A stretch of DNA of 64,000 nt from Halichondria panicea (taxonomy: Eukaryota > Porifera > Demospongiae > Suberitida > Halichondriidae). Location: positions 375,001-439,000 of the forward strand of contig NC_087377.1 of the NCBI RefSeq assembly GCF_963675165.1, in the 5' to 3' direction. The stretch's first letter is position 1, and every line of letters begins with the position of its first letter. The translations under genes and the position numbers were made by a program. This document shows positions 1 through 11,300 of this stretch, piece after piece. A model generated the notes under the pieces. It was not told the origin of the DNA, ran no database searches, and worked only from the letters and a program-made list of their open reading frames with translations.

Positions 1-13
1 TGTAATCACTCAC

Positions 14-1362
14 CAACATCAACCTTGCACACCTCCACTAAGTACTGCACGACTAGTATGCTGCCTCCTCCCATACAAGCCGTGTGCAGTGGTGTTAGGT
101 TCAACTTGTCCCTCGCATCTGTGTGTATACTTCAGTGAAGTGATGACATGAACACACAACACACACAATGACAACATACGTAGAGTGGTTTGCAGTATTC
201 CATATGAAGCCTACCATTCGACAATATAGAAACAAGCATCTTAAATGGTCAGTAATTACACCAGCTGGGTGAGATAATTATGTTAGTAGACTATTTGTCT
301 TAGAGAAGCATGGGAACGAAATACAGAGATATCCGAAGAGCACACTAAATCTCACCAACGTCCATCTTCATTTCCTCCACCAGATATTGTACCATGTCTT
401 TACTTCCTCCCATACAAGCATAGTGAAGAGGAGTCATGTTATCATCATCCCTCACATCTGTTGTGGAACAAAGTTCAACTATCACATATATTTTTAACAG
501 ATATTACTATGGCAACCGTATAGCAAATGTTTATGTATTTCAAACAAGTGTACGTACATTGCAAATAATTATTCGAAATTGAAATGTAACACTATTAAAC
601 TTTCCGCTGTATGCATGGTATGAAAACTTCACATACACAACGACTACTTACCAGTGCTACGACTACTACATCGCAAATAATTATTATACTACGCGAAATT
701 ACTGACACAATTGATATTGCTACACAGTACATGTATATAATTCAGATACCATAATGATATGGAGAAACAATTACAATACACAAATAATTATAATGACTAC
801 TTACCAGTGCTACACCCGACCTCCTTGAAGTACTGCACCACCTCTTTATGACCTCCCCAGCATGCCCAGTGAAGTGGAGTCCTGTTGTCCACCCCACCAC
901 CTTTATCAGTACGAGCTCCATGAGTAACAAGTGTCTTCACAATCTCAAGATAGCCCAACCTGCAAGCACTGTGTAATGGAGGCTCATTCACCCACTCGTC
1001 ACTCCAGTAGAGCTGGTGGTTGGGGTCTGCCCCCTGTCCCAACAGGGACCTAACTTTGGTGACGTCATTATTGCGTACAGCCTCGTATAAGTCCTCGGCT
1101 AGCTTCTTTTGAGCACTGTACAAAATAGATGGTTGGGGGGTCAGTCATACAGAGAATTACTTGATATGTGTATATAGTTTATACAAGTGACACCATGCAC
1201 ATATCCAGCTGTCACTTTGCTGTACAGTGTTCCACCTCTGATCATAGCCTGCTCTGACTCTACTAATGGAATGAGCCTCCCTCCATGCAATCACAAGGTG
1301 CTACCATGAGTAGTAATTATAGTCTACATGTTCACTCACTCTGAATCTTGTTCAGTAGCCAT
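14..1362 (-). CDS. Ankyrin-repeat protein, left copy, 3' end cut by window edge
   Basis: Four exons assemble in perfect phase: 1362-1340 (ATG; MATEQDS, ends GA before GTGAGT), 1115-805, 457-356 and 118-14, where the donor GTGAGT shows that the gene continues off the left edge. Exon 2 encodes a short N-terminal helix (AQKKLAEDLYEAVRNNDVTK) and two ankyrin repeats with the TPLHWAC signature. Exons 3 and 4 each encode one repeat (TPLHYACMGG, TPLHTACMGG) and are phase 1-1 cassettes of 102 and 105 bp. Ankyrin repeats are protein-binding scaffolds, probably cytoplasmic here since no signal peptide is seen. The partner is unknown. The gene lies 246 bp downstream of the kinase stop on the same strand and is paralogous to the gene at 44.7-46.5 kb. 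The exon model is strong; function beyond 'ankyrin scaffold' is not supported. Confidence 0.85.
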
Positions 1363-1607
1363 TCAGAAGCTTTGTTCAAACTCTGTCAAATTCACCCCTT
1401 GAATTGTTTCTCAGTAAGCAAAGTGCATGCACCCTCTTTCTGTATTTCAAGGGCCCTTCCGGCCACAAAAACCCACATGATTAATTGCAATTGCAAAAGC
1501 ATAAAAATCCATTTATAATTATATGCACACAGTCAATAGTGGAGTCATGTGATCCTACTACACACAAAACAACACTTATAAACACACGGAAAAATAAATA
1601 TTAAAAT

Positions 1608-3117
1608 TCAGCTAAAAGGAACTGCTCCAAATAATTGATCTACAGTTGTCATTGTCGTCGTAATCTTTGAACTCTCTCTAAGGGGGGGTGCTCCAAACAA
1701 ATCTCGTCTTGCATTGTCAGCAGTATTATGAGTGGGTGGGGTAGAGGAAAGTCCGTCAAATGAAGTGCTACCAAAGTCATCCGTAGGAAATGGACTGCCA
1801 GTCTGTGAGGTGTGAGGGTGTGTGGGGGTGTGTATGGGTGTGTGTGTGTGTGAGGTGTGTTAGCAGACCACCCTCTATAATGCAGCCAGGTCAATGGGTC
1901 CCAAAGTCTCTATAGCATGTGTTTGGACCCATGTTAGCAGGCCACCCTCTATAATATATACAGCCATTGTTGGTCTACCCACAACTAAGGTACTCACAAA
2001 GACATTAGTGACATGGCTGGTGGTTCCTGTGATCCTGGACACCACCTCACACACTTGCCAGATACTGGGACGCAGCTCAGGGTCAGAGGTCAACAAGCAA
2101 GCTCAGGGTCAGAGGTCAACAGATAGTCTACAAAGGGGACAATAATATACGTATCATTATAATAATAGAGCAATACACTTAAGGCTGGCAGAATATCATA
2201 GCACCTGTAGCTAGTGTGTGTTCTCAAAGTTAGCTCTGAAAACAGGTTCATTTCACAAAGAAAAAACTCACTATCAATAGTCTTTATAATTAAAGGCTTA
2301 AAGTTAACATAATCATGTGTAAACCTGGCTACATTTCACTAGGATGTGTGTGTGTGGGTGTGGTCTCACCTCTCAAGTTGTGCAGGTCTTGTGTGCAGGG
2401 AGAGTCTTCAGGAATGCTGTACTGAGCACTGACTATGGCTAGAGCTAGGGTTGTCACCAAATGGAGTATCCATGAAGCACAGCTTTAACAGTAGTATGCC
2501 CAGTGCCTGTGTGTGGGCGGGTGTGTGTTGTGTGAGGGTGTGATGATATGGGTATCATTAGATTCGTCTCATTGAGAGCTTTCAAATGAGTAAAAGTGTT
2601 TATACTTAACATGGTTCAGTAAACGTGATTCAAGGAAATTGGTTTAAGCCCATACCACCACTCATCCCCCACATTCCACAGTCTTGATGACTAGACAGCC
2701 CACATTCACTTCAATTAAAATGCAAACCATAAAACACCACTTAGCTACAGTACACAATAGGCGCTGTGGGCTCTCCCCAGACATTTTTGTATTAAGATAA
2801 GGTAATAGAATCCTGTGAGATGTTACAGTAATTCACTAACTCAATTAGCTATTCAACCTTCTTCAACACCTAGGGGAAACACTGGTCCCGTTGTGTACAA
2901 TTAAAACAACCCCTCAACAAAGGTCACCTCTGTACAATGGCTAAAACTCTGCTCCACAAATAATTATGTTATAAAGAGATTCCACTGTACTGACCTTGAG
3001 GTCATGATGTATGGGGGGTTTTGTCCGATGGTATAGCCTAGCAACGGCCTTAGCAGCGGCAGAGGATGTTGTCTCAGTCGAGTGATCACTGAGTCAGCAA
3101 CTCCATCACCACGCTAC
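1608..3117 (-). pseudogene. AAK1/BIKE/GAK-like (NAK family) kinase, left copy, decayed
   Basis: Four exons of a numb-associated-kinase catalytic domain are recognisable. 3117-2995 is the catalytic-loop exon; HRDLK has become HHDLK, an early TGA is present, and it is 23 bp shorter than the intact relative at 27.4 kb. 2506-2370 is subdomains IX-X (ALGILLLKLCF, TPFGDNP, YSIPEDSP). 2127-1998 is subdomain XI (DPELRPSIWQV). 1802-1608 is a C-terminal tail ending at TGA, with DLFGAPP and QLFGAVPFS, reminiscent of adaptor-binding tails of AAK1. The order and motifs match AAK1 (family knowledge), a clathrin/AP2 adaptor kinase. Lesions: a 4-bp AGCT insertion in 2506-2370, a 26-bp tandem duplication (2074-2121) in the subdomain XI exon, and a missing activation segment and N-lobe. 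It is almost certainly not a functional kinase. Confidence 0.8.
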
Positions 3118-4122
3118 CTAATTAAACAGGAACAAAGAATAATAATTACAAGGAAAATTGGCTGCCATTTGGCAGGTATTACATGCAAAATAGCCGATTT
3201 GGCATTTTTTAATTTGGCGTCTTAGGCGTAATCTCGTGGACCAGCCGATATATCATATTTCAGGGTCAGGGTCCGCATCTTAGGCGTGGCTACTATACAG
3301 CAAAGATACCATACCGCCATTTTTAAAAATACTCACCAAAATAATTATTATTAAGTACAGTGTTGCCTAAGTTATTGACCATCAAAGATATTATAGCACC
3401 TCCACACACACACACACCCACCCACGCACACACCCACACACACGCACACGCACACACCCACCCACACGCACACGCACACACACCCTCCACACACACTCAC
3501 TGTAGGCACACAACAGAAGGTGATCTTTATCTCATCACAAACAAGAGATGAGAATGGAAGTCAGTGAGGCAGTCCTCATCCGTGGGAAACTTGTGTTCCT
3601 TTGTGAAGACATTATTCAGACACAGCTCCTCTACACGTGTGTGTTGAAACTGTGTGTGGGGGAGCATGTTTATAAGATGCTCAACAATGGGAGATATTAA
3701 TATTGAGTTGAATCAAAAGCTTGTAATAAGCATTCTGTAGCTATTGGAGAGGACTATATCACACGCCTGACAACCACACCATCACTATAATTATTATAGC
3801 ATCATACTGTAAAGCAATCCCTAATTTGATAGGCTTTCAAGGAGCTACAAAATGGACAATCTCTACTGTGATTATTATTTATAATGCACCTATCAATGTG
3901 ATGCCCCCCAGGAGGGGTCGGGCTAACATGAGGGAGTTGACCATACCCCAGGTCAAGCTTCCCCATGGTGGGGGAGGATTCTGTCTTCAAATCCCCCATT
4001 CCCCCAGTCAACACTGGCCAGGGTTTGAGCCTCAAGCAGTTGCATACACAATCTCCTATACAGTTCTACTGAAAATTAATAAGTCATCAATTATTATTGT
4101 CTAGTAATAAGGTAGCGCTCAC
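3118..4122. other. Interval without a convincing gene
   Basis: The N-lobe exons expected for the kinase were not found here. A CA/CACCC-rich tract lies at 3401-3500. On the minus strand 3678-3546 is an open frame of about 41 codons after a CACACAG acceptor-like site, containing EELCLNNVFTKEHKFPTDED and ending at TAA. I do not recognise it and its phase does not match the short start exon at 4151. Confidence 0.4.
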
Positions 4123-4151
4123 CTTTCCCCTGAGTCAGAGTGTTGGTCCAT
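4123..4151 (-). CDS. Possible first coding exon (MDQHSDSGE) of the divergent minus-strand gene, left copy
   Basis: ATG at 4151 opens nine codons plus two bases ending at a GTGAGC donor. The same 29-bp exon with its donor is kept in the right copy at 49513-49485 (MDQHSNSGE), with one visible coding change. It faces the orphan plus-strand gene head to head, 163 bp away. It could be the 5' exon of the adjacent NAK-like kinase gene, but no phase-2 partner exon was found, so the assignment is open. Confidence 0.4.
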
Positions 4152-4314
4152 TGTGTCCAGTGCACCGTGCTAGCTAGTAGGGCCACTCCAATGGATGTGC
4201 TCTCAGAGTATTAGAGTGAATGCACCACATGGCCAGTGGGTAAGGATCGTCAAACCATTAGACAAAATATGTTTCATTTTGTAGATTTGATGACAACACA
4301 CGCTCACACACAAA
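4152..4314. promoter_or_regulatory. Putative bidirectional promoter, left copy
   Basis: 163 bp separate two divergent ATGs. The minus-strand start exon and the plus-strand orphan exon are both conserved in the right copy, so transcription probably starts inside or close to this interval in both directions. No TATA box at a convincing spacing was seen. Confidence 0.35.
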
Positions 4315-5252
4315 ATGGAGACGGTTGGGGAGGAAAAGCGTTCACTTGTCCTTCCCTCTAGGAGCTTCCACAAGGCTGGATATCAGGTGGATACTCACCC
4401 AAAAGACCAGCAGTATTGGATCACTAGGCAAAGAGCAGCGCAGCGAGTACAAGTGAGTGGCTAGTCATGATCAAAAGTGGACCACCTAGTATAGTGTATA
4501 GGCTGCTTTAGATGACTGGCATTCAATATCTGCTAATAGATATCATTACTAGTGATCAAACTATACAGCCTCTGTGACAAATGCATCCATTGCTGCACAT
4601 TTGTTGACCCCGTTACTTCATTGCGTACAGTGATAAAGAGCACGAGAGGGGCGGAGTCAGTGACAAGTTGCTATGACAACATATGATGGAAGAGTTACAA
4701 GGTGACGCTGTGGAGTTTGCGTACAACCCATTGGACGTCTTTCACTGCAGATAAAGGAACACAATTAAGAAATAGTGAGTACTGCCGCGTGCAGAGTGTG
4801 ACTCTTTCCCCCACTAGAACTGTGATCTGAGCATGTCATGTGATAGGCCTTGTCTAGAGCTACAAAATGCGTCTCTTAGTTTTGATATTGATTGCTTTTT
4901 AGTGAAGTTATGACCTCCTGAAAGTTGCTTAAATTATACATTTTATGGGGAAAGCGTTGTGTTAAATCAGGCCTAAGTTTGAGAGCCCCATAACTTGTGT
5001 CAGTCTCCAAGATAATGTGTGTATTTAGTAGTGCTACAAGACTGTACATACACTATCAATTATTGCAGCTCAAGTTGATTTGAAGAAATAAAAATGTTTA
5101 AGATAATAATTGTTATGGTACAATTATCTACTAGTGATTGAGTGGTGTTCTCTCACTTGTTAGATTCGTGAGGGTCAGTTGTTCACTCTGTTGGATGCTG
5201 ATGATGATCCACCCATTGGACGTCGGAGAAAATACAATCGACCTAAGAAACA
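4315..5252 (+). CDS. Orphan short basic protein, exons 1-2, left copy
   Basis: Exon 1 is 4315-4452: 46 codons starting METVGEEKRSLVLPSRSFHK and ending before GTGAGT. Exon 2 is 5164-5252, phase 0 in and phase 2 out: IREGQLFTLLDADDDPPIG followed by a very basic stretch, RRRKYNRPKKQ. I do not recognise a family. The basic end could be a nuclear localisation or nucleic-acid contact (inference). The donor after exon 2 (GTGAGTACTG) opens onto the 11-kb minisatellite. After it, the phase-compatible acceptor at 16,497 would add 12 codons and a TAG near 16,535, but this is weak. Between the exons, 4715-4860 is a degraded duplicate of the exon 2 donor region. The right copy at 49,720 has a 1-bp frameshift in exon 2. 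Confidence 0.6.
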
Positions 5253-5371
5253 GTGAGTACTGCCGCGTGCAGAGTGTGACTCTTTCCCTGACCAAACTTT
5301 GATCTGAGCATATTCATGTGATAGGCCTTATCTAACAGTGCTTGGAATAGTTATTTGCTGTACTCCCCCCT

Positions 5372-8300
5372 AGTGTTTACGTTCCCGTGGGTGGGTTCAA
5401 TTCACTAGCAATAGTTTTGCGTTCCCGTGAGTGGGTTCAATTCACTAGCAATAGTTTTGCGTTCCCGTGAGTGGGTTCAATTCACTAGCAATAGTTTTGC
5501 GTTCCGTGGGTGGGTTCAATTCACTAGCAATAGTTTTGCGTTCCCGTGGGTGGGTTCAATTCACTAGCAATAGTTTTGCGTTCCCGTGGGTGGGTTCAAT
5601 TCACTAGCAATAGTTTTGCGTTCCCGTGAGTGGGTTCAATTCACTAGCAATAGTTTTACGTTCCCGTGAGTGGGTTCAATTCACTAGCAATAGTTTTACG
5701 TTCCCGTGAGTGGGTTCAATTCACTAGCAATAGTTTTAAGTTCTCGTGAGTGGTCACTAGCAATAGTTTTGCGTTCCCGTGGGTGGGTTCAATTCACTAG
5801 CAATAGTTTTAAGTTCCCGTGAGTGGTCACTAGCAATAGTTTTGCGTTCCCGTGGGTGGGTTCAATTCACTAGCAATAGTTTGGCGTTCTCGTGAGTGGA
5901 TTCAATTCACTAGCAATAGTTTTGCATTCCCTTGAGTGGGTTCAATTCACTAGCAATAGTTTTACGTTCCCGTGAGTGGGTTAAATTCACTAGCAATAGT
6001 TTTAAGTTCCCGTGAGTGGGTTCAATTCACTAGCAATAGTTTTGCGTTCCCGTGAATGGGTTCAATTCACTAGCAATAGTTTTGCGTTCCCGTGGGTGGG
6101 TTCAATTCACTAGCAATAGTTTTGCGTTCCCGTGAGTGGGTTCAATTCACTAGCAATAGTTTTAAGTTCTCGTGAGTGGTCACTAGCAATAGTTTTGCGT
6201 TCCTGTGGGTGGGTTCAATTCACTAGCAATAGTTTTAAGTTCCCGTGAGTGGTCACTAGCAATAGTTTTGCGTTCCCGTGGGTGGGTTCAATTCACTAGC
6301 AATAGTTTGGCTTTCTCGTGAGTGGGTTCAATTCACTAGCAGTAGTTTTGCATTCCCTTGAGTGGGTTCAATTCACTAGCAATAGTTTTACGTTCCCGTG
6401 AGTGGGTTCAATTCACTAGCAATAGTTTTGCGTTCCCGTGAGTGGGTTCAATTCACTAGCAATAGTTTTGCGTTCCCGTGGGTGGGTTTAATTCACTAGC
6501 AATAGTTTTAAGTTCCTGTGAGTGGTCACTAGCAATAGTTTTGCGTTCCCGTGGGTGGGTTCAATTCACTAGCAATAGTTTTGCGTTCCCGTGAGTGGGT
6601 TCAATTCACCAGCAATAGTTTTGCGTTCCCGTGGGTGGGTTCAATTCACCAGCAATAGTTTTGCGTTCCCGTGAGTGGGTTCAATTCACTAGCAATAGTT
6701 TTGCGTTCCCGTGGGTGGGTTCAATTCACTAGCAATAGTTTTAAGTTCTCGTGAGTGGTCACTAGCAATAGTTTTGCGTTCCCGTGGGTGGGTTCAATTC
6801 ACTAGCAATAGTTTTAAGTTCCTGTGAGTTGTCACTAGCAATAGTTTTGCGTTCCCGTGGGTGGGTTCAATTCACTAGCAATAGTTTTGCGTTCCCGTGA
6901 GTGGGTTCAATTCACTAGCAATAGTTTTACGTTCCCGTGAGTGGGTTCAATTCACTAGCAATAGTTTTACGTTCCCGTGAGTGGGTTCAATTCACTAGCA
7001 ATAGTTTTAAGTTCTCGTGAGTGGTCACTAGCAATAGTTTTGCGTTCCCGTGGGTGGGTTCAATTCACTAGCAATAGTTTTAAGTTTCCGTGAGTGGTCA
7101 CTAGCAATAGTTTTGCGTTCCCGTGGGTGGGTTCAATTCACTAGCAATAGTTTTGCGTTCCCGTGAGTGGGTTCAATTCACTAGCAATAGTTTTGCGTTC
7201 CCGTGAGTGGGTTCAATTCACTAGCAATAGTTTTACGTTCCCGTGAGTGGGTTCAATTCACTAGCAATAGTTTTAAGTTGCCGTGAGTGGGTTCAATTCA
7301 CTAGCAATAGTTTTACGTTCCCATGAGTGGGTTCAATTCACTAGCAATAGTTTTACGTTCCCGTGAGTGGGTTCAATTCACTAGCAATAGTTTTACTTTC
7401 CCTTGAGTGGGTTCAATTCACTAGCAATAGTTTTAAGTTGCCGTGAGTGCATGGGTTCACTTCACTAGCAATAGTTTTACGTTCTCGTGAGTGGGTTCAA
7501 TTCACTAGCAATAGTTTTACTTTCCCTTGAGTGGGTTCAATTCACTAGCAATAGTTTTACGTTCCCGTGAGTGGGTTCAATTCACTAGCAATAGTTTTAC
7601 TTTCCCTTGAGTGGGTTCAATTCACTAGCAATAGTTTTACGTTCCCATGAGTGGGTTCAATTAACTAGCAATAGTTTTACTTTCCTGTGAGTGGGTTCAA
7701 TTCACTAGCAATAGTTTTACGTTCCCGTGAGTGGGTTCAATTCACTAGCAATAGTTTTACTTTCCCTTGAGTGGGTTCAATTCACTAGCAATAGTTTTAC
7801 GTTCCCATGAGTGGGTTCAATTAACTAGCAATAGTTTTACTTTCCTGTGAGTGGGTTCAATTCACTAGCAATAGTTTTACGTTCCCGTGAGTGGGTTCAA
7901 TTCACTAGCAATAGTTTTGCGTTCTTGTGAGTGGGTTCAATTCACTAGCAATAGTTTTGCGTTCCCGTGAGTGGGTTCAATTCACTAGCAATAGTTTTAC
8001 GTTCCCGTGAGTGGGTTCAATTCACTAGCAATAGTTTTAAGTTGCCGTGAGTGGGTTCAATTCACTAGCAATAGTTTTAAGTTGCCGTGAGTGCATGGGT
8101 TCACTTCACTAGCAATAGTTTTACGTTCCCGTGAGTGGGTTCAATTCACTAGCAATAGTTTTGCGTTCCCGTGAGTGGGTTCAATTCACTAGCAATAGTT
8201 TTGCGTTCCCGTGAGTGGGTTCAATTCACTAGCAATAGTTTTAAGTTGCCGTGAGTGGGTTCAATTCACTAGCAATAGTTTTACGTTCCCATGAGTGGGT

Positions 8301-11300
8301 TCAATTCACTAGCAATAGTTTTGCGTTCCCGTGAGTGGGTTCAATTCACTAGCAATAGTTTTACTTTCCCTTGAGTGGGTTCAATTCACTAGCAATAGTT
8401 TTACGTTCCCGTGAGTGGGTTCAATTCACTAGCAATAGTTTTACTTTCCCTTGAGTGGGTTCAATTCACTAGCAATAGTTTTAAGTTGCCGTGAGTGCAT
8501 GGGTTCACTTCACTAGCAATAGTTTTACGTTCCCGTGAGTGGGTTCAATTCACTAGCAATAGTTTTAAGTTGCCGTGAGTGGGTTCAATTCACTAGCAAT
8601 AGTTTTAAGTTGCCGTGAGTGCATGGGTTCACTTCACCAGCAATAGTTTTACTTTCCCGTGAGTGGGTTCAATTCACTAGCAATAGTTTTACGTTCCCGT
8701 GAGTGGGTTCAATTCACTAGCAATAGTTTTACTTTCCTGTGAGTGGGTTCAATTCACTAGCAATAGTTTTACTTTCCCGTGAGTGGGTTCAATTCACTAG
8801 CAATAGTTTTGCGTTCCCGTGAGTGGGTTCAATTCACTAGCAATAGTTTTAAGTTGCCGTGAGTGGGTTCAATTCACTAGCAATAGTTTTACGTTCCCAT
8901 GAGTGGGTTCAATTCACTAGCAATAGTTTTGCGTTCCCGTGAGTGGGTTCAATTCACTAGCAATAGTTTTGCGTTCCCGTGAGTGGGTTCAATTCACTAG
9001 CAATAGTTTTGCGTTCCCGTGAGTGGGTTCAATTCACTAGCAATAGTTTTACTTTCCCTTGAGTGGGTTCAATTCACTAGCAATAGTTTTACGTTCCCGT
9101 AAGTGGGTTCAATTCACTAGCAATAGTTTTACTTTCCCTTGAGTGGGTTCAATTCACTAGCAATAGTTTTACGTTCCCGTGAGTGGGTTCAATTCACTAG
9201 CAATAGTTTTACTTTCCCTTGAGTGGGTTCAATTCACTAGCAATAGTTTTACGTTCCCATGAGTGGGTTCAATTAACTAGCAATAGTTTTACTTTCCTGT
9301 GAGTGGGTTCAATTCACTAGCAATAGTTTTACGTTCCCGTGAGTGGGTTCAATTCACTAGCAATAGTTTTACTTTCCCTTGAGTGGGTTCAATTCACTAG
9401 CAATAGTTTTACGTTCCCATGAGTGGGTTCAATTAACTAGCAATAGTTTTACTTTCCTGTGAGTGGGTTCAATTCACTAGCAATAGTTTTACGTTCCCGT
9501 GAGTGGGTTCAATTCACTAGCAATAGTTTTGCGTTCTTGTGAGTGGGTTCAATTCACTAGCAATAGTTTTGCGTTCCCGTGAGTGGGTTCAATTCACTAG
9601 CAATAGTTTTACGTTCCCGTGAGTGGGTTCAATTCACTAGCAATAGTTTTAAGTTGCCGTGAGTGGGTTCAATTCACTAGCAATAGTTTTAAGTTGCCGT
9701 GAGTGCATGGGTTCACTTCACTAGCAATAGTTTTACGTTCCCGTGAGTGGGTTCAATTCACTAGCAATAGTTTTGCGTTCCCGTGAGTGGGTTCAATTCA
9801 CTAGCAATAGTTTTGCGTTCCCGTGAGTGGGTTCAATTCACTAGCAATAGTTTTAAGTTGCCGTGAGTGGGTTCAATTCACTAGCAATAGTTTTACGTTC
9901 CCATGAGTGGGTTCAATTCACTAGCAATAGTTTTGCGTTCCCGTGAGTGGGTTCAATTCACTAGCAATAGTTTTACTTTCCCTTGAGTGGGTTCAATTCA
10001 CTAGCAATAGTTTTACGTTCCCGTGAGTGGGTTCAATTCACTAGCAATAGTTTTACTTTCCCTTGAGTGGGTTCAATTCACTAGCAATAGTTTTAAGTTG
10101 CCGTGAGTGCATGGGTTCACTTCACTAGCAATAGTTTTACGTTCCCGTGAGTGGGTTCAATTCACTAGCAATAGTTTTAAGTGGCCGTGAGTGGGTTCAA
10201 TTCACTAGCAATAGTTTTAAGTTGCCGTGAGTGCATGGGTTCACTTCACCAGCAATAGTTTTACTTTCCTGTGAGTGGGTTCAATTCACTAGCAATAGTT
10301 TTACGTTCCCGTGAGTGGGTTCAATTCACTAGCAATAGTTTTGCGTTCTTGTGAGTGGGTTCAATTCACTAGCAATAGTTTTGCGTTCCCGTGAGTGGGT
10401 TCAATTCACTAGCAATAGTTTTACGTTCCCGTGAGTGGGTTCAATTCACTAGCAATAGTTTTAAGTTGCCGTGAGTGGGTTCAATTCACTAGCAATAGTT
10501 TTAAGTTGCCGTGAGTGCATGGGTTCACTTCACTAGCAATAGTTTTACGTTCCCGTGAGTGGGTTCAATTCACTAGCAATAGTTTTGCGTTCCCGTGAGT
10601 GGGTTCAATTCACTAGCAATAGTTTTGCGTTCCCGTGAGTGGGTTCAATTCACTAGCAATAGTTTTAAGTTGCCGTGAGTGGGTTCAATTCACTAGCAAT
10701 AGTTTTACGTTCCCATGAGTGGGTTCAATTCACTAGCAATAGTTTTGCGTTCCCGTGAGTGGGTTCAATTCACTAGCAATAGTTTTACTTTCCCTTGAGT
10801 GGGTTCAATTCACTAGCAATAGTTTTACGTTCCCGTGAGTGGGTTCAATTCACTAGCAATAGTTTTACTTTCCCTTGAGTGGGTTCAATTCACTAGCAAT
10901 AGTTTTAAGTTGCCGTGAGTGCATGGGTTCACTTCACTAGCAATAGTTTTACGTTCCCGTGAGTGGGTTCAATTCACTAGCAATAGTTTTAAGTGGCCGT
11001 GAGTGGGTTCAATTCACTAGCAATAGTTTTAAGTTGCCGTGAGTGCATGGGTTCACTTCACCAGCAATAGTTTTACTTTCCCGTGAGTGGGTTCAATTCA
11101 CTAGCAATAGTTTTACGTTCCCGTGAGTGGGTTCAATTCACTAGCAATAGTTTTACTTTCCTGTGAGTGGGTTCAATTCACTAGCAATAGTTTTACTTTC
11201 CCGTGAGTGGGTTCAATTCACTAGCAATAGTTTTGCGTTCCCGTGAGTGGGTTCAATTCACTAGCAATAGTTTTAAGTTGCCGTGAGTGGGTTCAATTCA

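Noticed and set aside
641-660. Extra ankyrin exon at CTTACCAGTGCTACGACTAC
   Set aside because: Only the last bases and donor of exon 2 are duplicated; the coding part is missing, and both paralogs share it.
3901-4030. tRNA gene suggested by GGTCGGGCTAACATGAGG and a CAAATCCC-like loop
   Set aside because: No acceptor stem or anticodon arm could be paired.
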